From the NCBI GenBank assembly GCA_910577435.1, contig CAJTLV010000002.1:62001-126000 (forward strand): 64,000 bases of DNA, in the 5' to 3' direction. The stretch comes from an uncultured Christensenella sp. GTDB taxonomy: Bacteria > Bacillota > Clostridia > Christensenellales > Pumilibacteraceae. Below the pieces are notes generated by a model, which was given only the letters and a program-made list of their open reading frames with translations, was not told where the DNA came from and did no database searches. Shown in pieces: positions 35,428 to 46,100 of the stretch (within the stretch, counting starts at the first letter, position 1; each line of letters begins with the position of its first letter). The position numbers and the translations under genes were made by a program.

Positions 35428-36207
35428 TCAGTTGTCGGTGTACATTCGTTTATATGGGTTTTCGCTATCGGGAGTCAACACAAAAAAGTCGGCATTGAGC
35501 AAACATTCGGCGTTCATATTCTCGAAATACTTGCAATAATCGTCGATTATTCCTTTCAATTCAAGGTCTTTTTTGCCGCATAGCCTTTCGGTGCGCACTT
35601 GCGACGGAATTCTATGAGGCAAACTTTTACAGCGCAAATATATTTTACCGCCGTGCATACCCGTACCGCAAAAATTGTTTATTATGGGCAAACCGTCGTC
35701 ATTTTGACCGAGTACGACAATAATTCCGCCCGCCTGATATTCACCGAGAAACGATCCCGCTCGACCGCCTATTACAATGACCGGCTTATATTCCATATAC
35801 GCTTTCATATGAATGCCTGCGCGGTAACCCGTATTCCCCTTAACGTAAATTTTGCCGCCGCGCATAGCATAACCGGTAGCGTCGCCGACATTGCCGTGTA
35901 TGACTATCGTACCGCTATTCATCGTGTCGCCCGTAGCGTCCTGCGCGTTGCCGTAAATATAAATTTCGCCGCCGTTAAGATATGCGCCGAGCGCATTGCC
36001 CGGAGTACCGTGAATAATGATTTTCTTATCCGTCACCCCCGAGCCGATATATCTTTGTCCGATACATCCGTTTATGACGATCGAACGTTCCGCCGCAGAG
36101 TGTATTTTCTCATTCAAAGATTGAAAATCCGTATTTTCATCGACATTGATCGTCATATAGCATTCTCCCCGATGACTTACTTTTTCATTGACGTGAATTC
36201 CTTTCAT
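35428..36207 (-). CDS. Glutamate synthase, GXGXG (GltB domain 3) subunit
   Basis: 259 aa from ATG 36207 (GAGG 7 nt upstream). A right-handed beta-helix of repeated GxxxGxxxxGG turns: NALGAYLNGGEIYIYGNAQDA, NSGTIVIHGNVGDA, MRGGKIYVKGNTGYRAG. This corresponds to the C-terminal structural domain of the glutamate synthase large chain. The gene nearly overlaps the FMN-domain gene. It is part of a split, archaeal-like glutamate synthase. Confidence 0.88.
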   Translation of the reverse strand: MKGIHVNEKVSHRGECYMTINVDENTDFQSLNEKIHSAAERSIVINGCIGQRYIGSGVTDKKIIIHGTPGNALGAYLNGGEIYIYGNAQDATGDTMNSGTIVIHGNVGDATGYAMRGGKIYVKGNTGYRAGIHMKAYMEYKPVIVIGGRAGSFLGEYQAGGIIVVLGQNDDGLPIINNFCGTGMHGGKIYLRCKSLPHRIPSQVRTERLCGKKDLELKGIIDDYCKYFENMNAECLLNADFFVLTPDSENPYKRMYTDN

Positions 36208-36215
36208 AAGCAACC

Positions 36216-37724
36216 TCACATAGCCTCGCCCGCGTGTCGAATACCCAATACTTTCAATTCCTCCGAATTGAGTCCGACGCCGCGCAACATAAGTCTGTTG
36301 CCGCGAAGCGCTTCGATTGAGTTAAGTCCCATACCGCCCATCATTTCTTTTATTTCGTGATTCCACGCGGTAATAAGATTGACAAGGCGCTTGTATCCGA
36401 TATTCGGATCGAGCCGTTTGACAAGGTCGGGACGTTGAGTAGCTATTCCCCAATTACATTTGCCGTTATGACAGCTGCGGCAAAGATGACAGCCGAGAGC
36501 CAGCAAAGCCGCCGTTCCTATATAGCAAGCGTCCGCACCAAGCGCGATTGCTTTCACTACATCCGCGCTCGAACGAATAGACCCCGCAACGACAACGGAC
36601 ACGCTGTCGCGTATTCCCTCCTGCCGCAAACGTTCGTCCACGCGTGCAAGCGCGAGCTCTATGGGAATACCTACGTTGTCACGTATCCTTGTGGGCGCCG
36701 CACCCGTGCCGCCGCGAAAACCGTCTATTGCGATAATATCCGCGCCCGAACGTGCCACGCCCGAAGCGATTGCGGCAATGTTGTGTACGGCGGCAATCTT
36801 TACGATGATCGGCTTGCGATATTCGGTCGTTTCTTTCAGCGTATAAATCAGCTGCCGCAGATCCTCTATCGAATATATATCGTGGTGCGGCGCGGGAGAA
36901 ATGGCATCGACTCCTTTTGGTATCATTCTCGTTTTGGAAACGTCATCTGATATTTTAATACCGGGCAAATGACCGCCGATACCCGGTTTTGCGCCTTGTC
37001 CCATTTTTATTTCTATCGCCGCCGCCGTTTCGAGATATTCGGAATGAACGCCGAATCTACCCGAAGCTACCTGTACTATCGTGTTACTCCCGTACTTGTA
37101 AAAGTCTTTATGCAATCCACCCTCGCCCGTATTATAAAAAATCCCCAATTCTTCCGCCGCCCTCGCAAGGCTCTCGTGTGCGTTATAGGAAATAGAGCCG
37201 TAGCTCATTGCCGAAAACATAACGGGCACGTTGAGCTTTAACTGCGGCGTGAGAGTATCGATAAGTCTGCCACGATTATCGCGTTTGATTTCCGCGTCTT
37301 TTTTGCCGAGATATACAGTGGTTTCCATTGGCTCGCGCAACGGATCGATGGACGGGTTTGTTACCTGCGACGCATTTACCAAAATTTTGTCGAAGTATTT
37401 GGGATAGTCATTGGGATTTCCCATAGACGAAAGAAGTACGCCGCCCGAATTTGCCTGCCTATACACCTCGTTCATCGTCTGCATAGACCAATTGGCATTT
37501 TGTTTGTACGTATCTTCCGACTTGACTATTTTAAGGGCGTGCGTTGGACATAGGCAAACGCACCTGTGACAGTTGACGCATTTATTGCTGTCGGCTATCA
37601 TTTTTCCCAAATCTTTGTCGAATTTATGTACGCCGTTCGCGCACTGCCTTTCGCACACCATACAACCGATACAGTTTTCGGGGGAGCGCACGACCTCGTA
37701 TTCGGCCGGAATAAACATATCCAC
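36216..37724 (-). CDS. Glutamate synthase, FMN/Fe-S (GltB domain 2) subunit with ferredoxin domain
   Basis: 502 aa. The N-terminal 65 residues hold two 4Fe-4S motifs (CIGCMVCERQC and CVNCHRCVCLCP). The central FMN-binding glutamate synthase domain follows (about residues 80-500) with GEGGLHKDFYKYG, GQGAKPGIGGHLPG and DGFRGGTGAAPTRI. A Cys cluster CHLCRSCHNGKC precedes the C-terminus, as in the 3Fe-4S site of GltS. It produces glutamate from 2-oxoglutarate and ammonia supplied by the amidotransferase subunit. No GltD-type NAD(P)H subunit gene is nearby, so electrons may come from ferredoxin. Confidence 0.92.
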   Translation of the reverse strand: MDMFIPAEYEVVRSPENCIGCMVCERQCANGVHKFDKDLGKMIADSNKCVNCHRCVCLCPTHALKIVKSEDTYKQNANWSMQTMNEVYRQANSGGVLLSSMGNPNDYPKYFDKILVNASQVTNPSIDPLREPMETTVYLGKKDAEIKRDNRGRLIDTLTPQLKLNVPVMFSAMSYGSISYNAHESLARAAEELGIFYNTGEGGLHKDFYKYGSNTIVQVASGRFGVHSEYLETAAAIEIKMGQGAKPGIGGHLPGIKISDDVSKTRMIPKGVDAISPAPHHDIYSIEDLRQLIYTLKETTEYRKPIIVKIAAVHNIAAIASGVARSGADIIAIDGFRGGTGAAPTRIRDNVGIPIELALARVDERLRQEGIRDSVSVVVAGSIRSSADVVKAIALGADACYIGTAALLALGCHLCRSCHNGKCNWGIATQRPDLVKRLDPNIGYKRLVNLITAWNHEIKEMMGGMGLNSIEALRGNRLMLRGVGLNSEELKVLGIRHAGEAM

Positions 37725-37725
37725 T

Positions 37726-38841
37726 TTACTCTTTCTCCTTTAACGTATAAACGATCGGCTGACCGCCAGAAGGCGAGAATATTCTATCGAGTTCCGGTTC
37801 TATTACCCGTATTCCGCACTCCTCTGAGGAAATAAACGCCAAGTCGCCGTTTTCGGCGCAGACCATAGAACGCAATTTCAGCCTGTCGTTGAGCGCCATA
37901 ATTCCGCCGTTGTAGCCGAATATTATTGAAAACGGACCGTTAATTAAAAGCGAGGGAAAGGCTTTGCGCAAGAACGTTTCTTCGCGTTTTTCTTCTTCGC
38001 TTTTCTCTTCTATCGTTGACCAAAACGACGCGGATATTACCTTTGCAACCTCGCCTAGCGTCAGCTTTTTAACGCGTATAAGGTAGTCTATTACATAGGT
38101 AATAACTTCGGTATCCGTTTGCAGCGAGCATTTATATCCGAACATTTCAATATAGCGTCTGTTGGCGTCGTACGAGGATATTTCCCCGTTATGCACTATC
38201 GAATAATCCAAAAGCCCGAAAGGATGCGCGCCGCCCCACCAACCGGGAGTGTTTGTCGGATATCTGCCGTGCGCCGTCCAAGCGTAGCCTTTATACTCTT
38301 CGTCCAAAAGATAAAATCTGCCTATATCCTCGGGGTATCCCACGCCTTTGAAAATCCCCATATTCTTCCCGCTCGAAAAGACAAAAGCTCCGTCTATTTC
38401 GGCGTTGATTCTGTTCACGCACTTGACTACATACTGCTCCTCGTCCATAAGCGAGTTGTTGAGTTTTTTGGAAAGCGGATACAGAAAATAACGGTAAATG
38501 ATGGGCACGTTTATTATGCCTTTCGTTTTGCGCGTTTTCATTTCCGAAGAATAAACTATCTCGAAATGCTTATTCAAAAAGTCTTCCGTTCCCTTGCGCG
38601 ACTGAAAATCGTTGTAGAACAGATGGAACGCATAGTAATCCTTATAATCGGGATAAATCCCATACCCCGCAAAACCGCCGCCCAAACCGTTACTGCGGTC
38701 GTGCATTGTCGCTATCGAGCGTATGATGTTCTCGCCCGTCATGGTCTTGCCGCTCCGATCTATTACTGCGCTGACCGCGCAACCCGAAGGGATTCTCACT
38801 TCACCTTCAAACGGTGCATTGTTTGCATTACTCTTAAACAT
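37726..38841 (-). CDS. Glutamate synthase, class II glutamine amidotransferase (GltB domain 1) subunit
   Basis: 371 aa from ATG 38841 with AAAGGAT upstream. Class II amidotransferase fold with HDRSNGLGGGFAGYG, YKGYAWTAHGRYPTNTPG and HNGEISSYDANRRYIE. The nucleophile is probably Cys21 in IPSGCAVSAVIDRSG rather than Cys2, which would require removal of a 20-residue propeptide. This form occurs in clostridial split glutamate synthases. An imperfect hairpin (AGCCG / CGGCT, 38884-38912) lies upstream, after amtB. Confidence 0.88.
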   Translation of the reverse strand: MFKSNANNAPFEGEVRIPSGCAVSAVIDRSGKTMTGENIIRSIATMHDRSNGLGGGFAGYGIYPDYKDYYAFHLFYNDFQSRKGTEDFLNKHFEIVYSSEMKTRKTKGIINVPIIYRYFLYPLSKKLNNSLMDEEQYVVKCVNRINAEIDGAFVFSSGKNMGIFKGVGYPEDIGRFYLLDEEYKGYAWTAHGRYPTNTPGWWGGAHPFGLLDYSIVHNGEISSYDANRRYIEMFGYKCSLQTDTEVITYVIDYLIRVKKLTLGEVAKVISASFWSTIEEKSEEEKREETFLRKAFPSLLINGPFSIIFGYNGGIMALNDRLKLRSMVCAENGDLAFISSEECGIRVIEPELDRIFSPSGGQPIVYTLKEKE

Positions 38842-38943
38842 TATATTTATCCTTTTTTCTCGCCGGATTTCAAAGTACCCGAAAGCCGCACAGCTGAATA
38901 TTACTGTACGGCTACCAAGCAATTTGAGTGTGATCTTTATAAT

Positions 38944-40764
38944 TTAATCGGTTATTTCGTTTGAAAGAGCCGCCTTGCCCGTTTCGCCGGTACGCACTCT
39001 CATCACGTTTTCGACATTGCTTACAAAAATCTTACCTGCGCCGTAATTACCGTCTGCCAGAACCTTTTGCGCCACAGCGACAACGAGTTTGGGATCGACT
39101 TCCGACACCACCACCTCGACCTGAATTTTGGGAAGAAGGTGCATAGACGTTTTTACGCCCCTGTATTGTCCTGTCTTGCCGCTTTGTGCTCCGCAACCCA
39201 TTACGGTAGAAACAGTCATACCCGTAACGCCGATCTGTGCCAGAGCGTCTTTGAGCGTAAGAAATTTATCCTGCCCCGTAATTACCGTAATCTTGCTGTA
39301 ACTCTCTTTTGTCGTTGCCGACAAATCGATATCGGCAGGCACGATCCCGCCTAAATCAACGCTCGCTCCTTCGCCGTCATAGGAAGGCGCCGTAGGCAAA
39401 AAATCGGCATACGCGCTGTCAAGTCCATGTTCGGAAATATCCAATCCGGCAATTTCGTCATCGGCGCAGGCGCGCAATCCGTTCCACGTTTTGCCTATTT
39501 TGACAGCCTTTATAAGCCCGCATTTTTCCTTGATCATCACGGGAATATACTTTATACCGCCGAAAATCAGTATCATCCAAACCACAGTCCAAGCAATAAC
39601 AGCAAGAATTCCGGCAAGCTGAATGCCAAATAGATATCCGTTACCGCCGTAAAATACACCGAGCATAGACTTATCGATAAATTTTCCTGCGGCATCGACA
39701 CCTACCGCACCGCTTTGGAAATCCACGCAAGCAAACAGTCCGACCGCAAGCGTACCCCAAATGCCGTTTGCACAGTGTACGGCAACCGCACCGACAGGGT
39801 CGTCGATATGCAGTTTCTTATCCAACAACTCCGCCACGAGTACGACCAAGATTCCCGATACCGCGCCGATTACCGTTGCGCCCAACGCATCAACCGTATA
39901 ACACCCCGCCGTAATTGCGACAAGTCCTGCCAAGGATGCGTTCAAACACATTGAAACATCCGGCTTTTTATTCTTTATCCACGTGAATATCATACAGACA
40001 ACTGTTGCAACCGCAGGAGCTATAGTCGTTGTAAGAAAGATATTCGCAAGCGAATCGAGCGATGTCGCCGCCGCGCCGTTGAAACCGTACCAACCGAACC
40101 AAAGGATGAAACAACCGAGCGCACCCAACGTTAAGCTGTGCCCCTGTATAGCGTTAACCTTTGTAACTTTTCCATCTGCGTTATGCTCGTATTTACCGAT
40201 GCGGGGACGCAAGAATATCGCACCTATAAGTGCCGCAACACCGCCTACGGTATGTATGCAAGCCGAACCGGCAAAATCAATGAAGCCCAAATTTACAAGC
40301 CAACCGTTGCCCCAAACCCATCCCGCTTCTATGGGATACACTACTAGCGAAATCAAAGCCGAATAGATACAGTAAGATATGAATCGCGTCCGCTCCGCCA
40401 TTGCGCCCGAAACGATAGTCGCCGCAGTTGCGCAGAATACAAGGTTAAACACAAAACTCGAAGCGTTTTCGGCAACAAACTTCGAAAAGTCGGTAAACAG
40501 TCCCATATTGGGAACACCGATAAATCCTCCTGCCGCTTCTTGTCCCACAAGCAGCGAAAAGCCGAGCAACATAAACACAACCGTGCCTATGCAAAAGTCC
40601 ATCAAGTTCTTCATAATGATGTTGCCTGCATTTTTGGCACGGGTAAAACCGGTTTCCACCATTGCAAAGCCGCATTGCATAAAGAACACCAATGCCGCAC
40701 CTATCAGGAACCAGATGCCGAAAGCATAGTCGCCGACAAGTTCATAAATAGCTTCGTCCAACAT
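38944..40764 (-). CDS. amtB: Ammonium transporter fused to a PII signalling domain
   Basis: 606 aa. Residues about 1-430 form an Amt channel with eleven helices, CGFAMVETGFTRAKN at the start and the twin-His region in GHSLTLGALGCF and VAVHCANGIWG. A cytoplasmic linker (about 430-495) leads to a full PII (GlnK-like) domain (about 495-606). The T-loop region is GCGAQSGKTGQYRGV and the last part GKIFVSNVENVMRVRTGE. PII normally binds AmtB in trans to block it when nitrogen is sufficient; here blocker and channel are one polypeptide. It lies directly downstream of glnN. Confidence 0.93.
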   Translation of the reverse strand: MLDEAIYELVGDYAFGIWFLIGAALVFFMQCGFAMVETGFTRAKNAGNIIMKNLMDFCIGTVVFMLLGFSLLVGQEAAGGFIGVPNMGLFTDFSKFVAENASSFVFNLVFCATAATIVSGAMAERTRFISYCIYSALISLVVYPIEAGWVWGNGWLVNLGFIDFAGSACIHTVGGVAALIGAIFLRPRIGKYEHNADGKVTKVNAIQGHSLTLGALGCFILWFGWYGFNGAAATSLDSLANIFLTTTIAPAVATVVCMIFTWIKNKKPDVSMCLNASLAGLVAITAGCYTVDALGATVIGAVSGILVVLVAELLDKKLHIDDPVGAVAVHCANGIWGTLAVGLFACVDFQSGAVGVDAAGKFIDKSMLGVFYGGNGYLFGIQLAGILAVIAWTVVWMILIFGGIKYIPVMIKEKCGLIKAVKIGKTWNGLRACADDEIAGLDISEHGLDSAYADFLPTAPSYDGEGASVDLGGIVPADIDLSATTKESYSKITVITGQDKFLTLKDALAQIGVTGMTVSTVMGCGAQSGKTGQYRGVKTSMHLLPKIQVEVVVSEVDPKLVVAVAQKVLADGNYGAGKIFVSNVENVMRVRTGETGKAALSNEITD

Positions 40765-40788
40765 ATATTTTCTCCTAAAAATGTAATG

Positions 40789-42870
40789 CTATTTTACGCG
40801 GTACAGCATATCGCTGTAAGAAGGATACGGCCAATATTCGCTCGCCGTGAGCTTTTCGGCTTCGTCTGCCGCGTCGCGGACATTTTCCATATCGGGAATT
40901 ATAATATGCGCCATTGCCTGCGAAGCCTCTTTTACATTGTCGTTGTCGATTTTTTTCAAATCACTTTCAAGCTTGCGCGTTGCGGCGAATAACTTATCGT
41001 TAAGTTCCGCAAGTTCGGTTATAAGCGCGGTTTCCGCAAGCGAGGCAACGCCGCTCACCGCCGATTGCTTCGCAGAAAGATTTACGCCGAGCTTGGCTGT
41101 GTAATCGGACAATGACGGAATTATATCCTGTTTTGCCATATCGAGCATAGTAAGTGCCTCTATGTTGATCGTCTTGACATAATTTTCCAAAGCGACCTTA
41201 CCTCTCGCTATCGCTTCCTGCTCGGTATATACGCCGTTTCTCACAAACACATCAATATTATCCTTCTCAAAGAATACAGGCACTGCGTCTGCGGTGTTTT
41301 TATTGTTCAACAACCCTCTTTTCTCCGCTTCCGGCTCCCAATCGGGGCCGTAGCCGTCAAGATTGAAGATGATGCGGTAGTGCGCCTTTAACTCACGCTT
41401 GATAATTTTATTCGCCGCAGTTTCGATATCTTTCGCTTTCTCGAGCTCATCTGCAAAAGCGGCAAAGGCGTCGGCAACAATAGTATTGAGAACAATGTTG
41501 GGGTCGGCGACGGACGCTTGCGAGCCTGGCATACGAAATTCAAACTTATTGCCGGTAAAAGCGAACGGCGACGTGCGGTTTCTGTCCGTAGCGTCCTTAG
41601 GAAATATCGGACTTTCGGGTACACCTATACTGCCCTTCTCGGCTTTGACGGGAACATAGTTTTCGCCTTTTACAATGCAATCGACTATCGCCCCCAGCTG
41701 ATCGCCGAGATACACCGATATAATCGCGGGCGGTGCTTCGTTTGCGCCCAATCTGTGATCGTTACCTGCAGAGGCGACGGACGCACGTAAAATTCCTTGA
41801 TAATCGTCTACGGCTCTTATAACTGCCGCAAGCGCAAGTTTGAAAAGCGTATTGTTCTCGGGTTCTTTTCCGGGATTGAGAAGATTTAAGCCCGTATCGG
41901 TAGACATCGACCAGTTGTTATGCTTGCCGCTGCCATTGATCCCCTCGAACGGCTTTTCATGCAAAAGACAGACAAGCCCGTGCTTTTCGGCAACTTTTTT
42001 CATAATTTCCATAGTGAGCATATTGGCGTCGACGGACGTATTGCTCGTTGTAAAAACGGGCGCCAATTCATGCTGTGCGGGTGCGACTTCGTTGTGCTTC
42101 GTTTTAGACAGTATTCCGTAACTCCACAGCTCTGCGTCCAAATCGCGCATATACGCAGAAACCGCAGGTTTAAGCACACCGAAATAATGATCTTCGAGTT
42201 CTTGCCCGCGCGATGCCGGTGCGCCGAACAGCGTTCTTCCCGTCAAACGGATATCTTTCCTTTTTTCATAATCATCTTTGGAAATCAAAAAATATTCTTG
42301 CTCGGGGCCGACAGTCGTCGCCACCTTTTTACATTCTATCCCAAACAGTTTCAAAATCCTTTTTGCTTGCCTGTCAAGTGCCGTCATCGATTTTAATAGC
42401 GGGGCTTTCTTATCCAATGTTTCGCCCGTATACGACACAAAAACAGACGGAATATAGAGTGTCCCTTCCTTTACGAACGCAGGTGAAGTCGGATCCCACG
42501 CCGTGTAGCCTCGCGCCATATATGTCGCCCGCGAGCCGCCCGAAGGAAAACTCGACGCGTCGGGTTCGCCGACGATCAAATTTTTGCCCGAAAATTTCAT
42601 AATCACGCGATCGCCTTCCGGTTCGATAAAGCTATCGTGCTTTTCCGCCGTCAAACCCGTAAGCGGCTGAAACCAATGCGTAAAATGCGTTGCCCCCATC
42701 GATATAGCCCATTTTTTCATAGCGGACGCCACAGAACCGGCTATCGCGGTATCGAGCGGCTTCCCTTCGTCTATTGTTGCTCGTAATGCTTTGTACGTTT
42801 CGCTGGGCAAAGTATCCTTTTGTACAGCGTCGTTGAAAACAAACTCTCCGAAATTTTCAGGTAATTTCAT
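40789..42870 (-). CDS. glnN: Glutamine synthetase type III
   Basis: 693 aa, the typical length of GSIII (about 700), far longer than GSI. Motifs include THFTHWFQPLTGLTAEKHD, VGPEQEYFLISKDDY, HNEVAPAQHELAPVF and GINGSGKHNNWSMSTDTG. It condenses ammonia with glutamate. First gene of the nitrogen cluster, followed by amtB-PII and the split glutamate synthase, which together form a complete ammonium uptake and GS-GOGAT route. An AAAGGAG ribosome site precedes the ATG. Confidence 0.95.
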   Translation of the reverse strand: MKLPENFGEFVFNDAVQKDTLPSETYKALRATIDEGKPLDTAIAGSVASAMKKWAISMGATHFTHWFQPLTGLTAEKHDSFIEPEGDRVIMKFSGKNLIVGEPDASSFPSGGSRATYMARGYTAWDPTSPAFVKEGTLYIPSVFVSYTGETLDKKAPLLKSMTALDRQAKRILKLFGIECKKVATTVGPEQEYFLISKDDYEKRKDIRLTGRTLFGAPASRGQELEDHYFGVLKPAVSAYMRDLDAELWSYGILSKTKHNEVAPAQHELAPVFTTSNTSVDANMLTMEIMKKVAEKHGLVCLLHEKPFEGINGSGKHNNWSMSTDTGLNLLNPGKEPENNTLFKLALAAVIRAVDDYQGILRASVASAGNDHRLGANEAPPAIISVYLGDQLGAIVDCIVKGENYVPVKAEKGSIGVPESPIFPKDATDRNRTSPFAFTGNKFEFRMPGSQASVADPNIVLNTIVADAFAAFADELEKAKDIETAANKIIKRELKAHYRIIFNLDGYGPDWEPEAEKRGLLNNKNTADAVPVFFEKDNIDVFVRNGVYTEQEAIARGKVALENYVKTINIEALTMLDMAKQDIIPSLSDYTAKLGVNLSAKQSAVSGVASLAETALITELAELNDKLFAATRKLESDLKKIDNDNVKEASQAMAHIIIPDMENVRDAADEAEKLTASEYWPYPSYSDMLYRVK

Positions 42871-42902
42871 TTAGCTCACTCCTTTGTTTTTCATTCAAAT
42901 AT

Positions 42903-42989
42903 AGTTTAATCTCCGCATAAAATAATGTCAATCAATAGAACATACGTTAAAATTCACATTATTTAGTCGATAACATAAGGATAGCTTAT
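42903..42989 (-). promoter_or_regulatory. glnN promoter with upstream LysR-type palindrome
   Basis: Promoter TTGACA-N17-TAAACT at 42903-42931. About 44 nt further upstream is the interrupted palindrome ATAAG-N5-CTTAT (42975-42989), a possible site for the LysR regulator of the cluster. Confidence 0.6.
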
Positions 42990-43022
42990 ACCAAATAATA
43001 AATATCCCCACGCGGAATGGAA

Positions 43023-43044
43023 TGCACCCAAAAGTTAGACAAAA
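43023..43044 (+). mobile_element. IS3-family-like terminal sequence remnant
   Basis: TGCACCCAAAAGTTAGACA resembles the terminal inverted repeat of IS150-group IS3 elements. No transposase and no second end was found nearby, so it is at most a relic at the right border of the lower-GC nitrogen island. Confidence 0.35.
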
Positions 43045-43085
43045 CTATTGAAGGCGCATATATCGCGAGGTTTTCTTTACATAAA

Positions 43086-43108
43086 AAAACCCCCGTATCG
43101 GGGGTTTT
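43086..43108 (-). terminator. Terminator of giant SGNH lipoprotein gene
   Basis: AAAACCCCCG / CGGGGGTTTT around a TAT loop, with a T-rich tail on the minus strand. Confidence 0.92.
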
Positions 43109-43126
43109 ACGATTATCGCAGATAGA

Positions 43127-46100
43127 TCACAGCGCTCTCACCGTGTCGGCTATAACATCGGACACGAACTGCGCGCCGGCTTCCGAAAGATGAACGCCGT
43201 CGTCTCTGAAAAACGCAGCGTAACCGCCGTCGGCGTTTTCCATTTGTTCGCTAAGATCGACGAGCGTCAGACCGAGATCGCCCGCAACGGCGCGCTGAAT
43301 CGGATTTACGCTGTCTTTAATAACGTCGTTCGGTATGCCGAAACCGTTTCCGTCGAGTGTAGGCGCGGACGTCACGAGAAGTATCTCCGCGTCGGGGCAA
43401 GCCGAGCGGTACGCCGCGATCAGCGCGCGAAGTTCGCTTTCATAGCTTGCGGCGGCGTTTGCCCAGCCGTTAGCGTCGTTTGCGCCTAGCATTATCACTA
43501 TTACGTTCGGATCGAAAGCGATACTGTTATCGAGCTCCGACTGCTCGGCATATTTGAGACCCGAACCGCCGTAACCGGTGACCGAAGCGCCGTTCAGTCC
43601 GAAATTGCCCACCGAATAGTCTCCGCCCAACTCGGTTGCGAGGTATGAGGGATAAGATTGATCGTGCCACGCGTGACCGTAGGTGATGCTGTCGCCCACC
43701 GTCGCTATACGCACTGCGTCGGGATTGGGGAACTCTTCCGCAACTCGAACGGCGATCTGCGGCGCCCACGACTTCAAGCCGAAGTATATTCCGTCGGCAG
43801 GTTTAATGGGCGAATTATCGTAGATACTGCCGTTTACGACCCCCTCGCCGGTGAGATTGACTTTTACGCCGTCACGATAAATATTCACTATCGTACGCAC
43901 GAGATTATCGCCTTCGTACACGTCGAACATCGTTATATCGAACCGAGTGAACGTACCCGCCGCAAATCTAGGGAAGGACGCGAGCGTTCCGCCGCCCTCG
44001 CGCGAAATCGTTATGTTATCGCCGTAGCCGTTCATTACGTACTTGTTGCCCGCAACGGCTTTATCGTTTGTAGTGGAACGGAACCAGATCTCGAACCCGT
44101 AATCCCCGCCGCCGTTTACCCAAAGCTCGAACGATATATGCTCGGTTGCGCCGATATTTTGATACACGTTGCCCCATTGCAGCAGCACCGAATTCGTCCG
44201 GCTGTCGTAGCTCGGTCTGTCGTTGCCGTCGTTCACTATATCCAGCCAACTATCCGCCGAAAGGAAAGAGTCGTAATTATTGGTTTTCGCAATTACCGTA
44301 TCGGACAGCGTAACGTCGAAGTCGAGATCGAAAGCGCGTTCTCCGTCGGACGCGACCTCTACCGTGACCGTCGTACTGCCGGCGAGCGCCGCCGCCTTTA
44401 CTGTCAGTATCCCGTTGCGCTCGGACGCATCGACTACCGAGCCGTTCGCGGACACCGCATAACTTACCGCCGTACCGTTCGCGTCGACATAATCGGACAG
44501 ATCGATAGATACGCTGTCTTTCGCGTAATAGCCGAGCGCGACGTCCTCTATATCCGCGAGCTTTATCGCCGCGTCTTTGCCGACGCGAATAATGCCGAGA
44601 GTGTTATATGTGGCGTTGGTGGTATTGCGGATAAAGAAATACTCGCTGCCGTCGCCTACTACCGTTATACCGTCGAACAGTCTGTCGGCAAGCCAACGCG
44701 AATTCACGTCGGCGATCTTCGTGCCGCTCGAATAATTTTCGACGGTCAATCCGTTGCCCTTATACAGACGGATATAATAATGTCTCGACGCCGCGCCGTT
44801 CGTCGCCGACGCTTCGGTCGACGCCTCGATCGACGAAATGTCTACGGTAAACTTAAACGTACCCGTCGCCGTCGCGGTGTTCGCAACCAATATTTTCTGC
44901 GCGCCCGTACCCGATCCGTTCTCGTCAAGCAACAGCCAAACCGTGTCCGCCGCAGTGTCGTCGGCTTTAAGCGTACCTTCCATCGTGAGCGTCGCTTTGC
45001 CGTCGACGCTCGTTATTTCCGCTTTTGTCAAACCGTATGGATCGGATCTGTAATAAACCGCAACACAGTTATTGTTATTGCCCAGATAGAAACAATTCAC
45101 TCCGCTCCAATACACTTGCGTCATATCGAAACCGTCGGGTGCTATATTGACGGTAGCCGCACCCGTATCGTTTATCTTATATCTGAGATTGAACGGCGTA
45201 GCAGTCTTGGCATAGTTCAAAAGCGTGTCGAGCGGCAGTTTTGCCGTATATGTTCCGTCAGCAGCAATCACCGCTTCGACATAGTTCTCGGCACTGCCCG
45301 CAACGTTCGTGTTTATCAGATACACGTAAAGCGAGTCTATATTCGCCGCCGTGCCTTTGAGAACGAAATATCCGTCCTTGAACTCTATACCGTCGGCGGT
45401 AAGCGCGACCGCCGTATTTGTGTGCAATACACCGAGCGTGTTGTACGTGCCGTCGGTCGTGTTCTTATACAGCTGATAGGTATGGTCTGTGCCGATTTCT
45501 ATCTCGTCGAACAATTTCGCCGCAACCCAACGCGAATTTACGTCGGCGATCTTCGTCGTTCCGTTATAGAGCCGAATGTAATAGGGTTTACCCGCCGCAA
45601 GCTGTGAAATATCGTATGCGAACGAGAACGCGCCCGCCGCATCCGCGCGATTGTTTGTCAGTTTTATAGGATTACCGGAATTGTCATCCAGCCACAGCGC
45701 TATATCCGCCGCCGCGATTCCGCCGTCGGCAAGCGTACCTGTTACGGTCAGTGTCGCCACGCCGCCGTCATTCGTTATCGACGCGTCGGAAAGGTTGTAC
45801 GCGTAATTCGTATAGTTGACGGCGATACCCTCCCAATACTCCCATTTATAATGGCGCGTGCCGTAGAAATAATATTCGCTTGCATTGTATCCGGTGAAAA
45901 TCACTTTTTCGAGCGCCTTGTCGTCCGCCGATATTTTGAGATAGTACCAGTTGCCCGCATTTGCCGTAAGCCTGTCAAGCTCGATCTCGTATGTAAACGA
46001 ACCGTCGCTTTCGAGCGTCACCTGTCCGCCCACAAGATCGGTTTCGCCGTTGACGAGATAGGCGTTCAACTTCGTTACGCCGCTCGTCGTTCCCTCGAAC

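Noticed and set aside
40353..42396. CRISPR array or other direct-repeat array in the accessory regions
   Set aside because: No regularly spaced direct repeats were seen anywhere in the window.
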